64,000 bases of DNA from G965197715 sp965247615 (lineage in GTDB: Bacteria; Chloroflexota; Dehalococcoidia; Lucifugimonadales; UBA1127): the NCBI GenBank assembly GCA_965247615.1, contig OZ252022.1, forward strand, positions 2,976,001 through 3,040,000. Direction: 5' to 3'. The notes below the pieces were generated by a model, which saw nothing but the letters and a program-made list of their open reading frames with translations, made no database searches and was not told the DNA's origin. Position 1 is the first letter of the stretch; the number at the start of each line of letters is the position of its first letter. The position numbers and the translations under genes were made by a program. This document shows positions 1 through 8,634 of this stretch, piece after piece.

Positions 1-204
1 CGGCCGACCCGTGGGCTGGGCCCGGATGGGGTCCCGCCCCCACATCCGGCCGTCGGGGTGGAGCAGGTTCAGGTCTGAGGCGCTGGCCGCCGTCCCCCGG
101 GGCGCGACGGCCTGAAACGGCCCATCAATGTAGCGCTCCCACAGGTCCACCGGCTCCATGATGTGCAGGTCGCTGTCGATCACCTTGAACCCGTTCTTCG
201 CCAT
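1..204 (-). CDS. amidohydrolase family protein, N-terminal part (cut by window edge)
   Basis: The frame is open from an ATG at 204 to the window edge, giving about 68 residues. It begins MAKNGFKVIDSDLHIMEP, the usual opening of amidohydrolase-2 (TIM-barrel metal-dependent hydrolase or decarboxylase) proteins, in which the D-x-H pair starts the metal site. A GGGAGG ribosome site lies just upstream on the minus strand. Two complete family members occur in this window (8635-9720 and 17960-19135). The substrate cannot be told, and the catalytic core lies outside the window. Confidence 0.75.
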   Translation of the reverse strand, partial: MAKNGFKVIDSDLHIMEPVDLWERYIDGPFQAVAPRGTAASASDLNLLHPDGRMWGRDPIRAQPTGRP

Positions 205-674
205 GCCCGTCCTCCCGTGCGGAACCGCCTATACAAAGCTGCTCATCCCAGCCTTTCGACGCCGACGCCAAAGGCTGTAGCGCATTTGATACACTAGGGG
301 CGAAATCTTGTCAAATCGAAACCATCGTATTCCTGGCACCTCCGTGTTGGCGCCCCCCGGCCCGGGTGGCATGGCGGGCCTAGTCCCAGCTTTTCCATGG
401 TGAACGGTGGGCGGGCCTCTTGCCTGTTGACCGTGACGGCTGAGCCGCCGGCGCCCCGCTCCCGTCTGCTCGACATGGCGCCTTGCGCCGAAGACGCTTC
501 AATCTAACGTGCAGCCAAACTCCCGGGCCGTCCGCCGTCCTCAGCATGTTGCGTCGTGAGGCGAGGATCTCTGCTACTCTGAAGCGGGTTGCGTCGTGCT
601 AAGGTCGAAGCGTGGCGCTCGCGGGCGCGGATGGGGTTATAATCCTTCGAGGTTTCCTAGAGGGGGCGAGGACT
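205..674. other. intergenic region between divergent genes; promoter-like -10 near its right end
   Basis: No coding frame with a ribosome site or family resemblance was found in these 470 bases. A perfect TATAAT lies at 638-643, about 32 bases before the ATG at 675. It would place transcription start near 650 and therefore argues against an upstream start at 612 for the next gene. No convincing -35 box is visible. The rest shows nothing recognisable. Confidence 0.45.
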
Positions 675-1475
675 ATGACTTCGACGGCAGTCCGGGAAGA
701 CCGGGTCGAGGTGGACGGGGCGGCGCTTCAGGTCTTTCGTGGGGGCAGTGGCCCGCCGCTGCTGGTCCTCCACGACTGCGAGGTGATGCCCGAGTGGCAC
801 CCCTACCACGAGGCGCTGGGCCGGAGCTTCTCCGTGGCCGCGCCGTCGCACCCAGGGTTCGGGGCCTCGGAACGGCCCGACGGGATGGAGAGCGTCGAGG
901 ACCTGGCCTACCTGTACCTGGACTTTCTGGACACGCTGGGCCCCGAGCCCGTAACCCTACTGGGGCTGGGGCTTGGCGGTTGGATCGCTGCGGAGATGGC
1001 CGTGCGCTGCAGCCACCGTCTGCGGCGCCTGGTGCTGGCGGGCCCGGTGGGGATCAAGGTGTCCGGCCCCACGGAGCCGGACATCCTGGAAACCTTTGTC
1101 CTGACCCGTCAACAGATACTGGAGGCGGGCTGGCACAACCCTGGTCTGGGCGAAGAGCGGATGAAGCTGCCGGGAACGCCGGACCTGCCTGCGGAGGAGC
1201 TGCTGACGCTGCTCCGGAACCGGGAGTCGGCGGTCCGCTATACGTGGAAGCCATTCATGCACAATCCCAACCTGCGCCGGTGGCTTCGGCGCATCACCGT
1301 GCCGACGCTGCTGATCTGGGGCGGGAGCGACGGCATCGTGAGCACGGATTATGGGCGCGCCTTTCAGCAGAGCATGCCGGGGGCAGGGCTCCAGGTCATT
1401 CCCGAAGCCGGCCACTACCCGTACCTGGAACGGCCTGATGCCTTCGTCGAGGCCGTCGCCGGGTTCGCGGGGTAG
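675..1475 (+). CDS. alpha/beta-hydrolase fold protein with glycine in the nucleophile position
   Basis: 266 residues, starting at ATG 675 after a GGGGGCGAGG ribosome site; a TATAAT at 638 supports this start over 612. The alpha/beta-hydrolase fold is clear: strand and loop LLVLHD near residue 30, APSHPGFGASERP near 56-68, acid GGSDG (Asp219) and EAGHYPYLERP (His247). The nucleophile elbow reads GLGLGG, with Gly99 where hydrolases carry Ser in GHSLGG, so the classical triad lacks its nucleophile. It is followed by an LLM oxidoreductase 120 bases downstream, and the two probably form a unit. It may be a non-hydrolytic lyase-like member or an accessory protein. The fold is certain and the activity unknown. 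Confidence 0.85.
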   Translation: MTSTAVREDRVEVDGAALQVFRGGSGPPLLVLHDCEVMPEWHPYHEALGRSFSVAAPSHPGFGASERPDGMESVEDLAYLYLDFLDTLGPEPVTLLGLGLGGWIAAEMAVRCSHRLRRLVLAGPVGIKVSGPTEPDILETFVLTRQQILEAGWHNPGLGEERMKLPGTPDLPAEELLTLLRNRESAVRYTWKPFMHNPNLRRWLRRITVPTLLIWGGSDGIVSTDYGRAFQQSMPGAGLQVIPEAGHYPYLERPDAFVEAVAGFAG

Positions 1476-1595
1476 GGATTGCCGTGGCGTCGATTGTGCT
1501 GTCTATCACCAGGACGATCGGAATGCGATGGGCCTCTGGGCGTCCGGTGGGAAGGGACTCCCGGGCCAACTCTGTGTCGGAGAGGGGACTGAGAA

Positions 1596-2738
1596 ATGCG
1601 CGCTTACTTTTTCACTGAGATGCCCTATCCCTCCTATTCCTTGGAGGCGGAGGAGCTGGCCGGCTCGCAGCGGGTGGTCCTGCCCAACAGCAACTGCGAC
1701 CCGGAGATCGTGGGCGACCTGTACAACCGCTACCTGGACGAGTACGAGTACGCCGACGAGCTGGGCCTGGACCTCATGCTGAACGAGCACCATCAGACCC
1801 CCTCATGCCTGGATTCGGTGATGCCCCTGAGCGCGGCGGCCCTGGTCCGCCGGACGAAGCGGGCCAGGATCCTGCTGCTGGGCACACCTCTCGCGCATCG
1901 AGACAACCCTGTTCGGGTCGCCGAGGAGCTGGCGTTTCTCGACTGTGTGTCCCACGGGCGCCTGATCAGCGGCTTCGTCCGGGGCGTGCCTACCGAGATC
2001 CACCCCGCCAACACAAACCCGACGCTGACCCGCGAGCGATTCGAGGAGTCCCACGACCTGATCCTGCACGCGTGGACGGTCCCCGGGCCCTTCAACTGGG
2101 AAGGGCGGTTCTGGCACTATCGGTACGTCAACCCATGGCCCCGGCCCTATCAGCAGCCCCATCCGCCCATCTGGGTCGCCGGGTCAAGCCCGGAGAACAT
2201 ACGCTGGATGGCGGAGCGCCAGTACGTGCACGCGTGCTTCCTCCAGTCCTATGAGGATCAGGAAGGGCAGCACCGCGTGTACGCCGAGCACTGCCGGGAG
2301 CAGGGCCTGCCGGCGCCTACGCCGGATAAGTTCGCCTTCCTGAGCCTGCTCTACGTGGGCGAGACTGAAGCGCAGGCCCGCGAAGAGGGCCAGGCCCTGA
2401 TGTGGTACCTGGGGGGGAAGCGGCATCCGGGCTTCTTGAATCCACCCGGGTACACTCCTCCGGAGGTGTCGGCCCGCGCCTTCGCGGCCCAGGGCGTCCG
2501 GCGGGAGCTTGGCACGTGGGAGGACCTGCGAGACAAGGGGATTGCCATCTGGGGGACCCCGGACACCGTCATCGAGAAGATCAGGTACCTTCACGAGCGC
2601 TGTCAGGTGGGCCACCTCCTGATGATGATGCAGGCGGGGTTCATGCCCACGGAGCACACTCGCAAGAGTATGAAGCTCTTCGCCGAAGAGGTGTACCCCG
2701 CAATCAGGGGGCTGGGGGAGGATGAGGGAGCGTCGTGA
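1596..2738 (+). CDS. LLM class flavin-dependent oxidoreductase
   Basis: 380 residues, ATG start with GAGAGGGG just upstream. It has the bacterial-luciferase-like (LLM) TIM-barrel sequence: the N-terminal barrel with ELGLDLMLNEHH near residues 56-67, the conserved basic and hydrophobic stretch RARILLLGTPLAHRDNPVRVAEE near 90-111 (including the family PxRxAEE), SHGRLISGFVRG, and PHPPIWVAGSSPEN near 190. Family members use FMN or coenzyme F420 to oxygenate or reduce small organic molecules. It is the longest of four LLM proteins in the window and the only one of this long subtype. It follows the alpha/beta-hydrolase fold gene and is probably its functional partner. The substrate is unknown. Confidence 0.9.
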   Translation: MRAYFFTEMPYPSYSLEAEELAGSQRVVLPNSNCDPEIVGDLYNRYLDEYEYADELGLDLMLNEHHQTPSCLDSVMPLSAAALVRRTKRARILLLGTPLAHRDNPVRVAEELAFLDCVSHGRLISGFVRGVPTEIHPANTNPTLTRERFEESHDLILHAWTVPGPFNWEGRFWHYRYVNPWPRPYQQPHPPIWVAGSSPENIRWMAERQYVHACFLQSYEDQEGQHRVYAEHCREQGLPAPTPDKFAFLSLLYVGETEAQAREEGQALMWYLGGKRHPGFLNPPGYTPPEVSARAFAAQGVRRELGTWEDLRDKGIAIWGTPDTVIEKIRYLHERCQVGHLLMMMQAGFMPTEHTRKSMKLFAEEVYPAIRGLGEDEGAS

Positions 2739-2805
2739 TGGGGAACGGCATCGCCGCGGACTGAGATGCAGGCGCTCCCTCTTTGACGCGCCCGTCTGTC
2801 TTCGC

Positions 2806-2838
2806 CATCGTGAGCCCTTGGGCAGGCTCAGAACGGGC
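2806..2838. repeat. diverged copy of the CCTGAGCC...AAGGG dispersed palindrome (inverted)
   Basis: Read on the minus strand, this 33-base stretch gives TTCTGAGCCTGCCCAAGGGC, resembling the repeat seen at 26300, 35060 and 36317 (CACCCTGAGCC...GAAGGGCG). It is the only copy in the opposite orientation and is degenerate. It lies between the LLM gene and the DinB-like gene. Confidence 0.35.
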
Positions 2839-2900
2839 CACTCGGCCCGGCGGCGGCTCCGTACGCTCAACGGTTACAATGGGTCATCAAAGGAGGCAGC

Positions 2901-3407
2901 TTGGATAGTCTAGCCCTGCTCAAGCACCAGATTGCGTCTGCCCGGCGCGAGCTCGCCGGGGTCATGGCCGATGTCACGCAGGAGATGGCGGACTGGACCC
3001 CGCCCGGAGTCGCCAACTCCATCATGACCATGGCGGTCCACACGCTGGTGGCCCAGGACCGCACAATCCAGCTGCGCATCAACAGCGGGCCCATGCTGCT
3101 GGACGATTGGGCGCCGCGCCTCAATGTTCCGCCCGGTTTCAGGCTCCTGGAGGACCCCCCGGAGGCGATGAAGGTGGGCCTTGGCGTACTGCGCGAGTAC
3201 TGGCAAGCCATCGACGCCGCCACAGACGGCTTTCTGGCCACGCTCACCGGCGCCACGGAGCTGGACCGCACCGTCGAGGGTACCCGCGGCCCCACGATAC
3301 TCGGCCACCTGCTCTCGGGGATCCTTGTTACGCACGTCTACTCTCACGTGGGCGAGATCTCAACCCTGAAGGGCATCCAGGGCGCCAGGGGCTACGCAGC
3401 CGGTTAG
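2901..3407 (+). CDS. DinB-like (four-helix-bundle) protein
   Basis: 168 residues starting at TTG 2901; the full AGGAGG at 2891-2896 fixes this start. The all-helical pattern matches the DinB/YfiT-like superfamily: an N-terminal helix ending at a tryptophan (MADWTPPG), AVHTLVAQD near residue 50 and a C-terminal VTHVYSHVGEI near 144-154. The His residues in these segments are the usual metal ligands. Members are thiol S-transferases or maleylpyruvate isomerase-like enzymes, and most are uncharacterised. It sits between two LLM genes on the same strand. A second DinB-like gene is at 12415. Confidence 0.7.
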   Translation: MDSLALLKHQIASARRELAGVMADVTQEMADWTPPGVANSIMTMAVHTLVAQDRTIQLRINSGPMLLDDWAPRLNVPPGFRLLEDPPEAMKVGLGVLREYWQAIDAATDGFLATLTGATELDRTVEGTRGPTILGHLLSGILVTHVYSHVGEISTLKGIQGARGYAAG

Positions 3408-3500
3408 GCTCACCCCCTTACGCGCGGGCCTGCCGGGTGACTGCGGCAGTCTTGCCCGGCCCTGGCTGCGCCTACAAGGATCCGGTGACGGGGAGGAAGC

Positions 3501-4430
3501 GTGGAGTTTGGAGTGACGGTCCCCAATCTGGGGGGCATCGCCAGTACGGAGACGCTGGCGCAGATGGCCGTGCGCATCGAGGAGCTGGGCTTCGACGCCA
3601 TATTCGTCAGCGACCACGTGGTCATGCCGACTACGGTCACGTCGCGCTACCCATACGGGTCCACCGGAGTGATCGGCGTGGGCGCCGACGAGGATGTCTT
3701 CGAGCCCTTCACCGTCCTCGCCTACCTGGCGGGCATGACCAGCCGCGTACGGCTGGGCGTGAGTGTCATGGTCCTCCCCTACCGCCATCCGGTGCTGAAC
3801 GCCAAGATGCTCGCCACCTTGGACGTCCTTTCAGGCGGCAGGCTGATTGCCGGTGTGGGCGTCGGTTGGATGAAGGAGGAGTTCGAGGCCCTGGACGCCG
3901 ACTACGACCACCGGGGTACCGTGACGGATGAGCATATCCAGGTGCTGACCGCACTGTGGACCCAGGAGGAGCCTTATTTTGCGGGGCGGCACTACAGGAT
4001 CGAGGGCGTCAGGTCGCTCCCACGGCCCCTGCAGAGGCCGCGTCCGCCTATCTGGGTCGGCGGCAACACCAGGCCTGCCCTGCGCCGCGCCGCGCTGTTG
4101 GGGGACGGATGGCACGCGGTGCGCATGACTCCCGCCCAACTCGCCGGCCAGTGCGAGACCCTGAGGCGGATCCGGGAGGAGCACGGTGTGGCCTCCCAGG
4201 GATTTCGGGTGTCCGTCAGGTCCAGCCTCCGGGTGACGGACGCACCCCTGGCCGAGGGGCGGACACCACTGAGCGGAACGCCGGAGCAGTTGCTTGCGGA
4301 CGTGCGCGCTTACCGGGACGCGGGCGCTGACTACATGGTGGTGGGTGCCTCGGGCAGCAGCCTGGAGGAGACGATGGGCCACCTGGAGCGTTTCGCCTCT
4401 GACGTCCTGCCCGCCGCGCGCGGTGTGTAG
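3501..4430 (+). CDS. LLM class F420-dependent oxidoreductase
   Basis: 309 residues, GTG start with GGGAGG four bases upstream. The order of conserved segments is that of the F420-binding LLM group: GVTVPNLGG at the N terminus, ELGFDAIFVSDHVVMP near 30-47, RVRLGVSVMVLPYRHPV near 83-98, LSGGRLIAGVGVGWMKEEF near 110-128, and RPRPPIWVGGNTRPALRRA near 178-196. It probably oxidises or reduces a small organic substrate with reduced coenzyme F420. It closely resembles the protein encoded at 16071-17012, suggesting an old duplication. The substrate cannot be inferred. Confidence 0.88.
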   Translation: MEFGVTVPNLGGIASTETLAQMAVRIEELGFDAIFVSDHVVMPTTVTSRYPYGSTGVIGVGADEDVFEPFTVLAYLAGMTSRVRLGVSVMVLPYRHPVLNAKMLATLDVLSGGRLIAGVGVGWMKEEFEALDADYDHRGTVTDEHIQVLTALWTQEEPYFAGRHYRIEGVRSLPRPLQRPRPPIWVGGNTRPALRRAALLGDGWHAVRMTPAQLAGQCETLRRIREEHGVASQGFRVSVRSSLRVTDAPLAEGRTPLSGTPEQLLADVRAYRDAGADYMVVGASGSSLEETMGHLERFASDVLPAARGV

Positions 4431-4504
4431 CGTACCGGCGCGGGACGCATCACAATATCCGGTCGCCCTTCGGCCGGTCGCCTCCAGGCGTCGCCGGCGC
4501 AAGG

Positions 4505-4534
4505 TTGATGCGGGCCCGCGGTTCGGGCATAATA
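4505..4534 (+). promoter_or_regulatory. candidate sigma70-type promoter for the downstream oxidase gene
   Basis: TTGATG at 4505-4510 and CATAAT at 4529-4534 are separated by 18 bases. The ATG of the next gene is 32 bases beyond the -10 element, a normal leader length. Each hexamer has one or two mismatches to consensus. Confidence 0.45.
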
Positions 4535-4565
4535 CGCCAACGTCATCGGGTGAAGGAGCGAAGCT

Positions 4566-5246
4566 ATGGCTACAGAGACGGTTGACAGGACCTTCGTCAA
4601 CTCCGTCATCGAGGAGATCATCAAGCCGGGGATTCAACGGCTGATGGAAACACGGTACTTCTCCGAGCTCCGGGAGGGGGCACTCTCCATCCGCAGGCTT
4701 CAGGGCTTTGCGCTGCAGCACTACGCCCACAACATCGCCATCAACAAGGGCTTTGCGCTCAGCATGGTCAAGAACGCCCACAACCCGGAAGTGTTCGAGG
4801 TGTTCCAGGAGCAGTTTGTGGAGGAGTCCAGTCATCCAAACATGGCCAAGCGGTTTGGCCTGGCCCTGGGGCTGAGGGGAGACGAGTTTGACAACGTCCA
4901 GCCCATCTACGAGTGCACGGCGCACACGGGGTCAATCGTTCGCGGGATGCTGCTGGGCGGGCTTGCGGAGAACCGCACGTCGGCCCTGACCAACGAGAGC
5001 ATGGTGCAGCGGTACTCGGAGGAGTTCGCCACCTACTTGCGGAAGAGCTACGACCTCCCCGAGGAGGCCCTGGAGTTCTTTGTGGTCCACGGCGTCGCCG
5101 ACATCGCTCACACCCAGGCCGCCGCCGATATCGTCGCACGCAACGCTCTTACGGCGCAGGTGCAGGAGCGCGTCCGGGAGGTGGCCCGGCAGCAGGTGCG
5201 ATTCAAGATCGCCAAGTTTGACGGCCTCTACGAGGCCTACGCCTAG
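4566..5246 (+). CDS. haem-oxygenase-like diiron oxidase (iron-containing redox enzyme / TenA-PqqC-like)
   Basis: 226 residues, ATG start at 4566 after GGAGCGAAGCT. The protein is all-helical and carries ligand patterns of haem-oxygenase-like diiron oxidases: EESSH (Glu86/87, His90) in one helix, and H-x3-D-x2-H (His175, Asp179, His182 in HGVADIAH) in a later helix. Characterised relatives include UndA and SznF-type N-oxygenases, and more distantly TenA and PqqC. A non-haem di-iron oxygenase acting on a small molecule is likely. A second gene with the same motif set lies at 17169-17933. It follows an LLM gene on the same strand. Confidence 0.75.
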   Translation: MATETVDRTFVNSVIEEIIKPGIQRLMETRYFSELREGALSIRRLQGFALQHYAHNIAINKGFALSMVKNAHNPEVFEVFQEQFVEESSHPNMAKRFGLALGLRGDEFDNVQPIYECTAHTGSIVRGMLLGGLAENRTSALTNESMVQRYSEEFATYLRKSYDLPEEALEFFVVHGVADIAHTQAAADIVARNALTAQVQERVREVARQQVRFKIAKFDGLYEAYA

Positions 5247-5298
5247 CCCGGCGAAGAGCCTTACATCTACAACATTCTAGCCCAATCGCACTGAAACA

Positions 5299-7539
5299 TC
5301 AGAAATGTCCACGGCTCAACACCTCGTCTGCATTAGGATTCGTGTCATCAATCGCTCGTTGGACTTTGTCGACCATGCGCTGGAACACATCTGAGTAGTA
5401 GACGGAAGCATTGAGGAATTCCACGTATTCATCTCTGTACATCCGCCTTTCCTGTGCACTCTTGAACTTCTGGCGAATATTTGAAGACATCCGCTTCGCC
5501 TTTCTAGTGATCAGTACGTCATCGATCTGCGTCGATATAGTGGAGAGAGGAGTCATGTCCAGGAATTCACAAACGAGGAAGTACAGGGATGACGGAACTG
5601 CGCTCTTGAGATCGCGGCTCGTTGCAACGGCCTCTTGGAACATCGTCTTGTCCAGATTCGTCTTGCATTCGACACATACGTAGCCGAGGTGAGACTCCAC
5701 GCGTTCAGCATCGCGAAAGTCCTTGTCAAAAGAGGTCATCATGTATAGGCGTTTTCCCAAAATGAAATCCTGATTCTTCGTACGCAAGGTAGGAACTCCT
5801 CCTATCCCAGGACTTGCGAGCGACGACATGAAACGCAACCCAGCAAACGTATTCCTTGGCCCCAATTCGAAGCTACTATCAGCTAAATTCAATCCGCGGT
5901 ACAGAAGTTGCGGGAGAAACTCTTCAAGGATCGTATTATCCAGCTTGAGTTGGCCCTTCTGTCGGTAAAGGAAGTCTTCGGGACTATCGAATATCAGGTC
6001 AAGCTCAACAAATTTCTTGTACGCATTCGTTGCACTCACGAGGTTCTCCACAGACCCACTCTTACCCCGTCCGACGTCCTCAAGATCCCTGATCCACTCT
6101 TTGTATCTCTGGAGTGCGTTCCTAACTCTCGGCCGATCGGCCGAAGGTAATCGGTTGTTCTTTAGAAGAGCGGTGAGCTTGTCGCCATGAGGCGCTGGAA
6201 GCTTTGGGGTATCAACGTTTGTGAACCGGCTCTTGTTCTCCTTTACCATCATTACTCTCTTCCTAGTCTGGTAGTCACTGTACGACAGGCTGTCAAAGAT
6301 GGGCGTGCCGCTGATTCCGCCAATGCTGGCAATCGCTTCGACTAGCAGGTGGCGGTTGCGATTGGGTACGGCTGTTAGTGCTCGATCAAGAGCGTCGGCC
6401 GCCACACTACGTCCAAGTGAAGTGACCACATCAACGCCGTTCTCGTAGCGGGTTCGGTGCAGATTGAGGATATCCTCTCGAATCAGCTGCCCAAATCGAT
6501 TCACAAATACCCTTTGCTGTCTAAGGGCAACCTCGAATCTCTCACAGCCAACGGAGAGTTTTTCAACAATATCAGCATTGTACAACGGTGCACCAAGTAC
6601 TTTGGATTCATGTCCCAGAATCAGGATGACACGGCCATCTGGCCGCAGCACCCGAGCCAATTCCTGTAGTACCATGCTCATGTCGATACAGTATTGCACG
6701 ACCGTGTGGAATCGGTTGCCACGGTTGGCTCGATTTGATCCAATCTCCGACCGTGCGACTCGAAGTAAATTCCACCCAAGAACCTCTACCGACCGCCTGT
6801 AGTTTTGGTGGTAGTTGAAAACGTTAATATATGGCGGCGATGTTACTATGAAATCAACTGACTGATCTCGCAGCGGCAAAGCTCTGGCGTCCTGCAAGTC
6901 TGCCTTAATGCTCTTGTCAGAATATGGCAGTTGACGGACTAATTTAGCGAGAGTTGAGAACTTGCTCTGAACGAGGCCAGGGGTAATGCTATTGTCATAC
7001 ACATCCATGATGACAATCAAGGCGTTAAACAATATCTTCGCCCAGTTGCTCAGTGAGTCACCGATCCTGACGATACTTTCTTCTATGTCATCGATTTGTA
7101 TCTCATCTTTGAAGAATATCTCGATGGGGAATTCACTATCGACTGCGTGCTGTAGTTCTGATATCACGTCCTCTCTGTCCACGGAGAGCACGTTTGCAAA
7201 TTCGTAGAGTTTGCTGAAGGCCCAAGCGGATGGGTTGATCTCATATCCAAAGGCTGGGAAGCGCATTGTCGCAGCTTCCCGCAGGACAGTTCCACTGCCT
7301 GCGAAAGGATCCATAACTACCGAGTCGGTAGGGCAGTATGTATGGAGTAGGCTTTCGATAAGCTGGGGGGAGAATTGTCCACGCCATGCGAAAGTGTTAG
7401 AGCGGGTTTTGTCCTCAATGTCGAGGAGTGCTTGGGGTATCGGTTCTGTTAGTTCCCTCAGAGCCATGTCGTACCTATCATGCAAAGAGTCCCTATTTGA
7501 TAACTGTCCGTATTCCCTACTGATACTGCTGCTCTCCAA
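5299..7539 (-). CDS. DNA methyltransferase fused to a Bpu10I-like restriction endonuclease domain
   Basis: 746 residues from TTG 7539; ATG 7467 (MALREL) is an alternative start. The N-terminal half is an N4-cytosine/N6-adenine methyltransferase: SAM motif DPFAGSGT at 77-84 and catalytic TSPPY at 233-237. The C-terminal part carries a PD-(D/E)xK-type site, with Asp591 in QDFILGKR and ECK at 624-626, in a context I recognise as resembling the Bpu10I family. Modification and cleavage would thus be in one chain. Sampled lines are about half G+C, clearly AT-richer than both neighbours, and the gene is an isolated minus-strand insertion between ordinary genes, consistent with horizontal transfer. 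No partner R or M gene is adjacent. The methyltransferase call is firm; the endonuclease family is less so. Confidence 0.75.
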   Translation of the reverse strand: MESSSISREYGQLSNRDSLHDRYDMALRELTEPIPQALLDIEDKTRSNTFAWRGQFSPQLIESLLHTYCPTDSVVMDPFAGSGTVLREAATMRFPAFGYEINPSAWAFSKLYEFANVLSVDREDVISELQHAVDSEFPIEIFFKDEIQIDDIEESIVRIGDSLSNWAKILFNALIVIMDVYDNSITPGLVQSKFSTLAKLVRQLPYSDKSIKADLQDARALPLRDQSVDFIVTSPPYINVFNYHQNYRRSVEVLGWNLLRVARSEIGSNRANRGNRFHTVVQYCIDMSMVLQELARVLRPDGRVILILGHESKVLGAPLYNADIVEKLSVGCERFEVALRQQRVFVNRFGQLIREDILNLHRTRYENGVDVVTSLGRSVAADALDRALTAVPNRNRHLLVEAIASIGGISGTPIFDSLSYSDYQTRKRVMMVKENKSRFTNVDTPKLPAPHGDKLTALLKNNRLPSADRPRVRNALQRYKEWIRDLEDVGRGKSGSVENLVSATNAYKKFVELDLIFDSPEDFLYRQKGQLKLDNTILEEFLPQLLYRGLNLADSSFELGPRNTFAGLRFMSSLASPGIGGVPTLRTKNQDFILGKRLYMMTSFDKDFRDAERVESHLGYVCVECKTNLDKTMFQEAVATSRDLKSAVPSSLYFLVCEFLDMTPLSTISTQIDDVLITRKAKRMSSNIRQKFKSAQERRMYRDEYVEFLNASVYYSDVFQRMVDKVQRAIDDTNPNADEVLSRGHF

Positions 7540-7753
7540 TCATGCCCGAAGTCGCCCCACCAGTGGGTGTGACGACTTCGAAGCTCGCTACGTATACCCC
7601 ATGTGCATGCCTTGGGGTTTCGGATTCAATTGGTCATCGTTCTGGAATCTGCGGCCACACCGTAGATGTCAGGCTTCAGTGGATTAATTCGGTGAATCTC
7701 TGAATCAGCATACTAGAAGACCAGCCGGGCACCGGCCCGCGCCGCGGCCCTCC

Positions 7754-8407
7754 CTACGGGTCGTGGGGCCACTTGGTGCCGCCAACGGAGGGTCGTTGCT
7801 CCGGCGGCAGCGCGAGGCCCTCTTTGACCGCGGCGGTGAACTCGCCCGTCACTATCTTCCCCCACTCGCAGGCGTGGGCCACCCGATAGGCCGTCCTTCC
7901 GGTGCGGAAGGCGCTTCGCGACGGCTCGCTCATCTCCCCCAGCGGCTTGTCCATGTCAGCGGCCGCAACCCTGGCCTGCCTGACCTCCCCCTCCATGCCG
8001 TCGACGCTCTTGACCAGGGCGTTGGCCGTCTCGATGAACCGGCATATCTCCCGCATCTCAGCGTCGAACACGATGAACAGCGGCAGCGTCCCGTGGCGGT
8101 CCTCCGGGAGGAAGCTGTTGGCCAGGTTCAGGTTCTGGTCGCGCTCGAAGATGCGCATCTCCAGCTTTTCCGTCGCCTCGGCCAGCTGCATGATGGCCGG
8201 GGTGCTGCTCACGGCGTCGCCGCACCAGGGCTCGGTGAACACCGCCAGCCGAAGCGGCTGAGGGAGGCTGTCGAAGTAGGCCTGCACCTCCGGCTGTACC
8301 TCCACGTCGTTGTATATCTGGAGGATGGCGTCCTTGTTGACTCTGATCCGGTCCCAATACTCCGCCCCCGTGAACCCCTCGGCGAACTTCTCCGCGGTCA
8401 GTGGCAT
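7754..8407 (-). CDS. thioredoxin-fold family protein with WCGD motif
   Basis: 217 residues, ATG at 8407, with GGTGAGACGCC just upstream. A central thioredoxin-like segment LRLAVFTEPWCGDAVSSTP near residues 52-70 is followed by LPLFIVFDAEM containing the cis-proline position. The active site reads WCGDA, so it has the first cysteine but no resolving CxxC cysteine. This variant is common in cytosolic thioredoxin-family proteins of unknown role in many phyla. There is no signal peptide, and it is transcribed divergently from the amidohydrolase. A monothiol redox or disulfide-relay function is possible. Confidence 0.7.
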   Translation of the reverse strand: MPLTAEKFAEGFTGAEYWDRIRVNKDAILQIYNDVEVQPEVQAYFDSLPQPLRLAVFTEPWCGDAVSSTPAIMQLAEATEKLEMRIFERDQNLNLANSFLPEDRHGTLPLFIVFDAEMREICRFIETANALVKSVDGMEGEVRQARVAAADMDKPLGEMSEPSRSAFRTGRTAYRVAHACEWGKIVTGEFTAAVKEGLALPPEQRPSVGGTKWPHDP

Positions 8408-8634
8408 GGCGTCTCACCTCCGTGCATTCGCTCCGCGACGTGTGCTGTGGCGCCAAGATACCCTCTCCAGGCGCCGGCGGCAACCCGGCACAGGGTCGTC
8501 CCACGGCACGCCTCCGTGGGTCCGCTGGACAAACCGAGAACGATGGAGTAAAAGAGTGGAAGGGTGGGGTCCAGGCGGTGAACGCGCCCGGACCTCGATG
8601 GAAAGACCACACAAACACGGAGCGGAGGCAGCGC

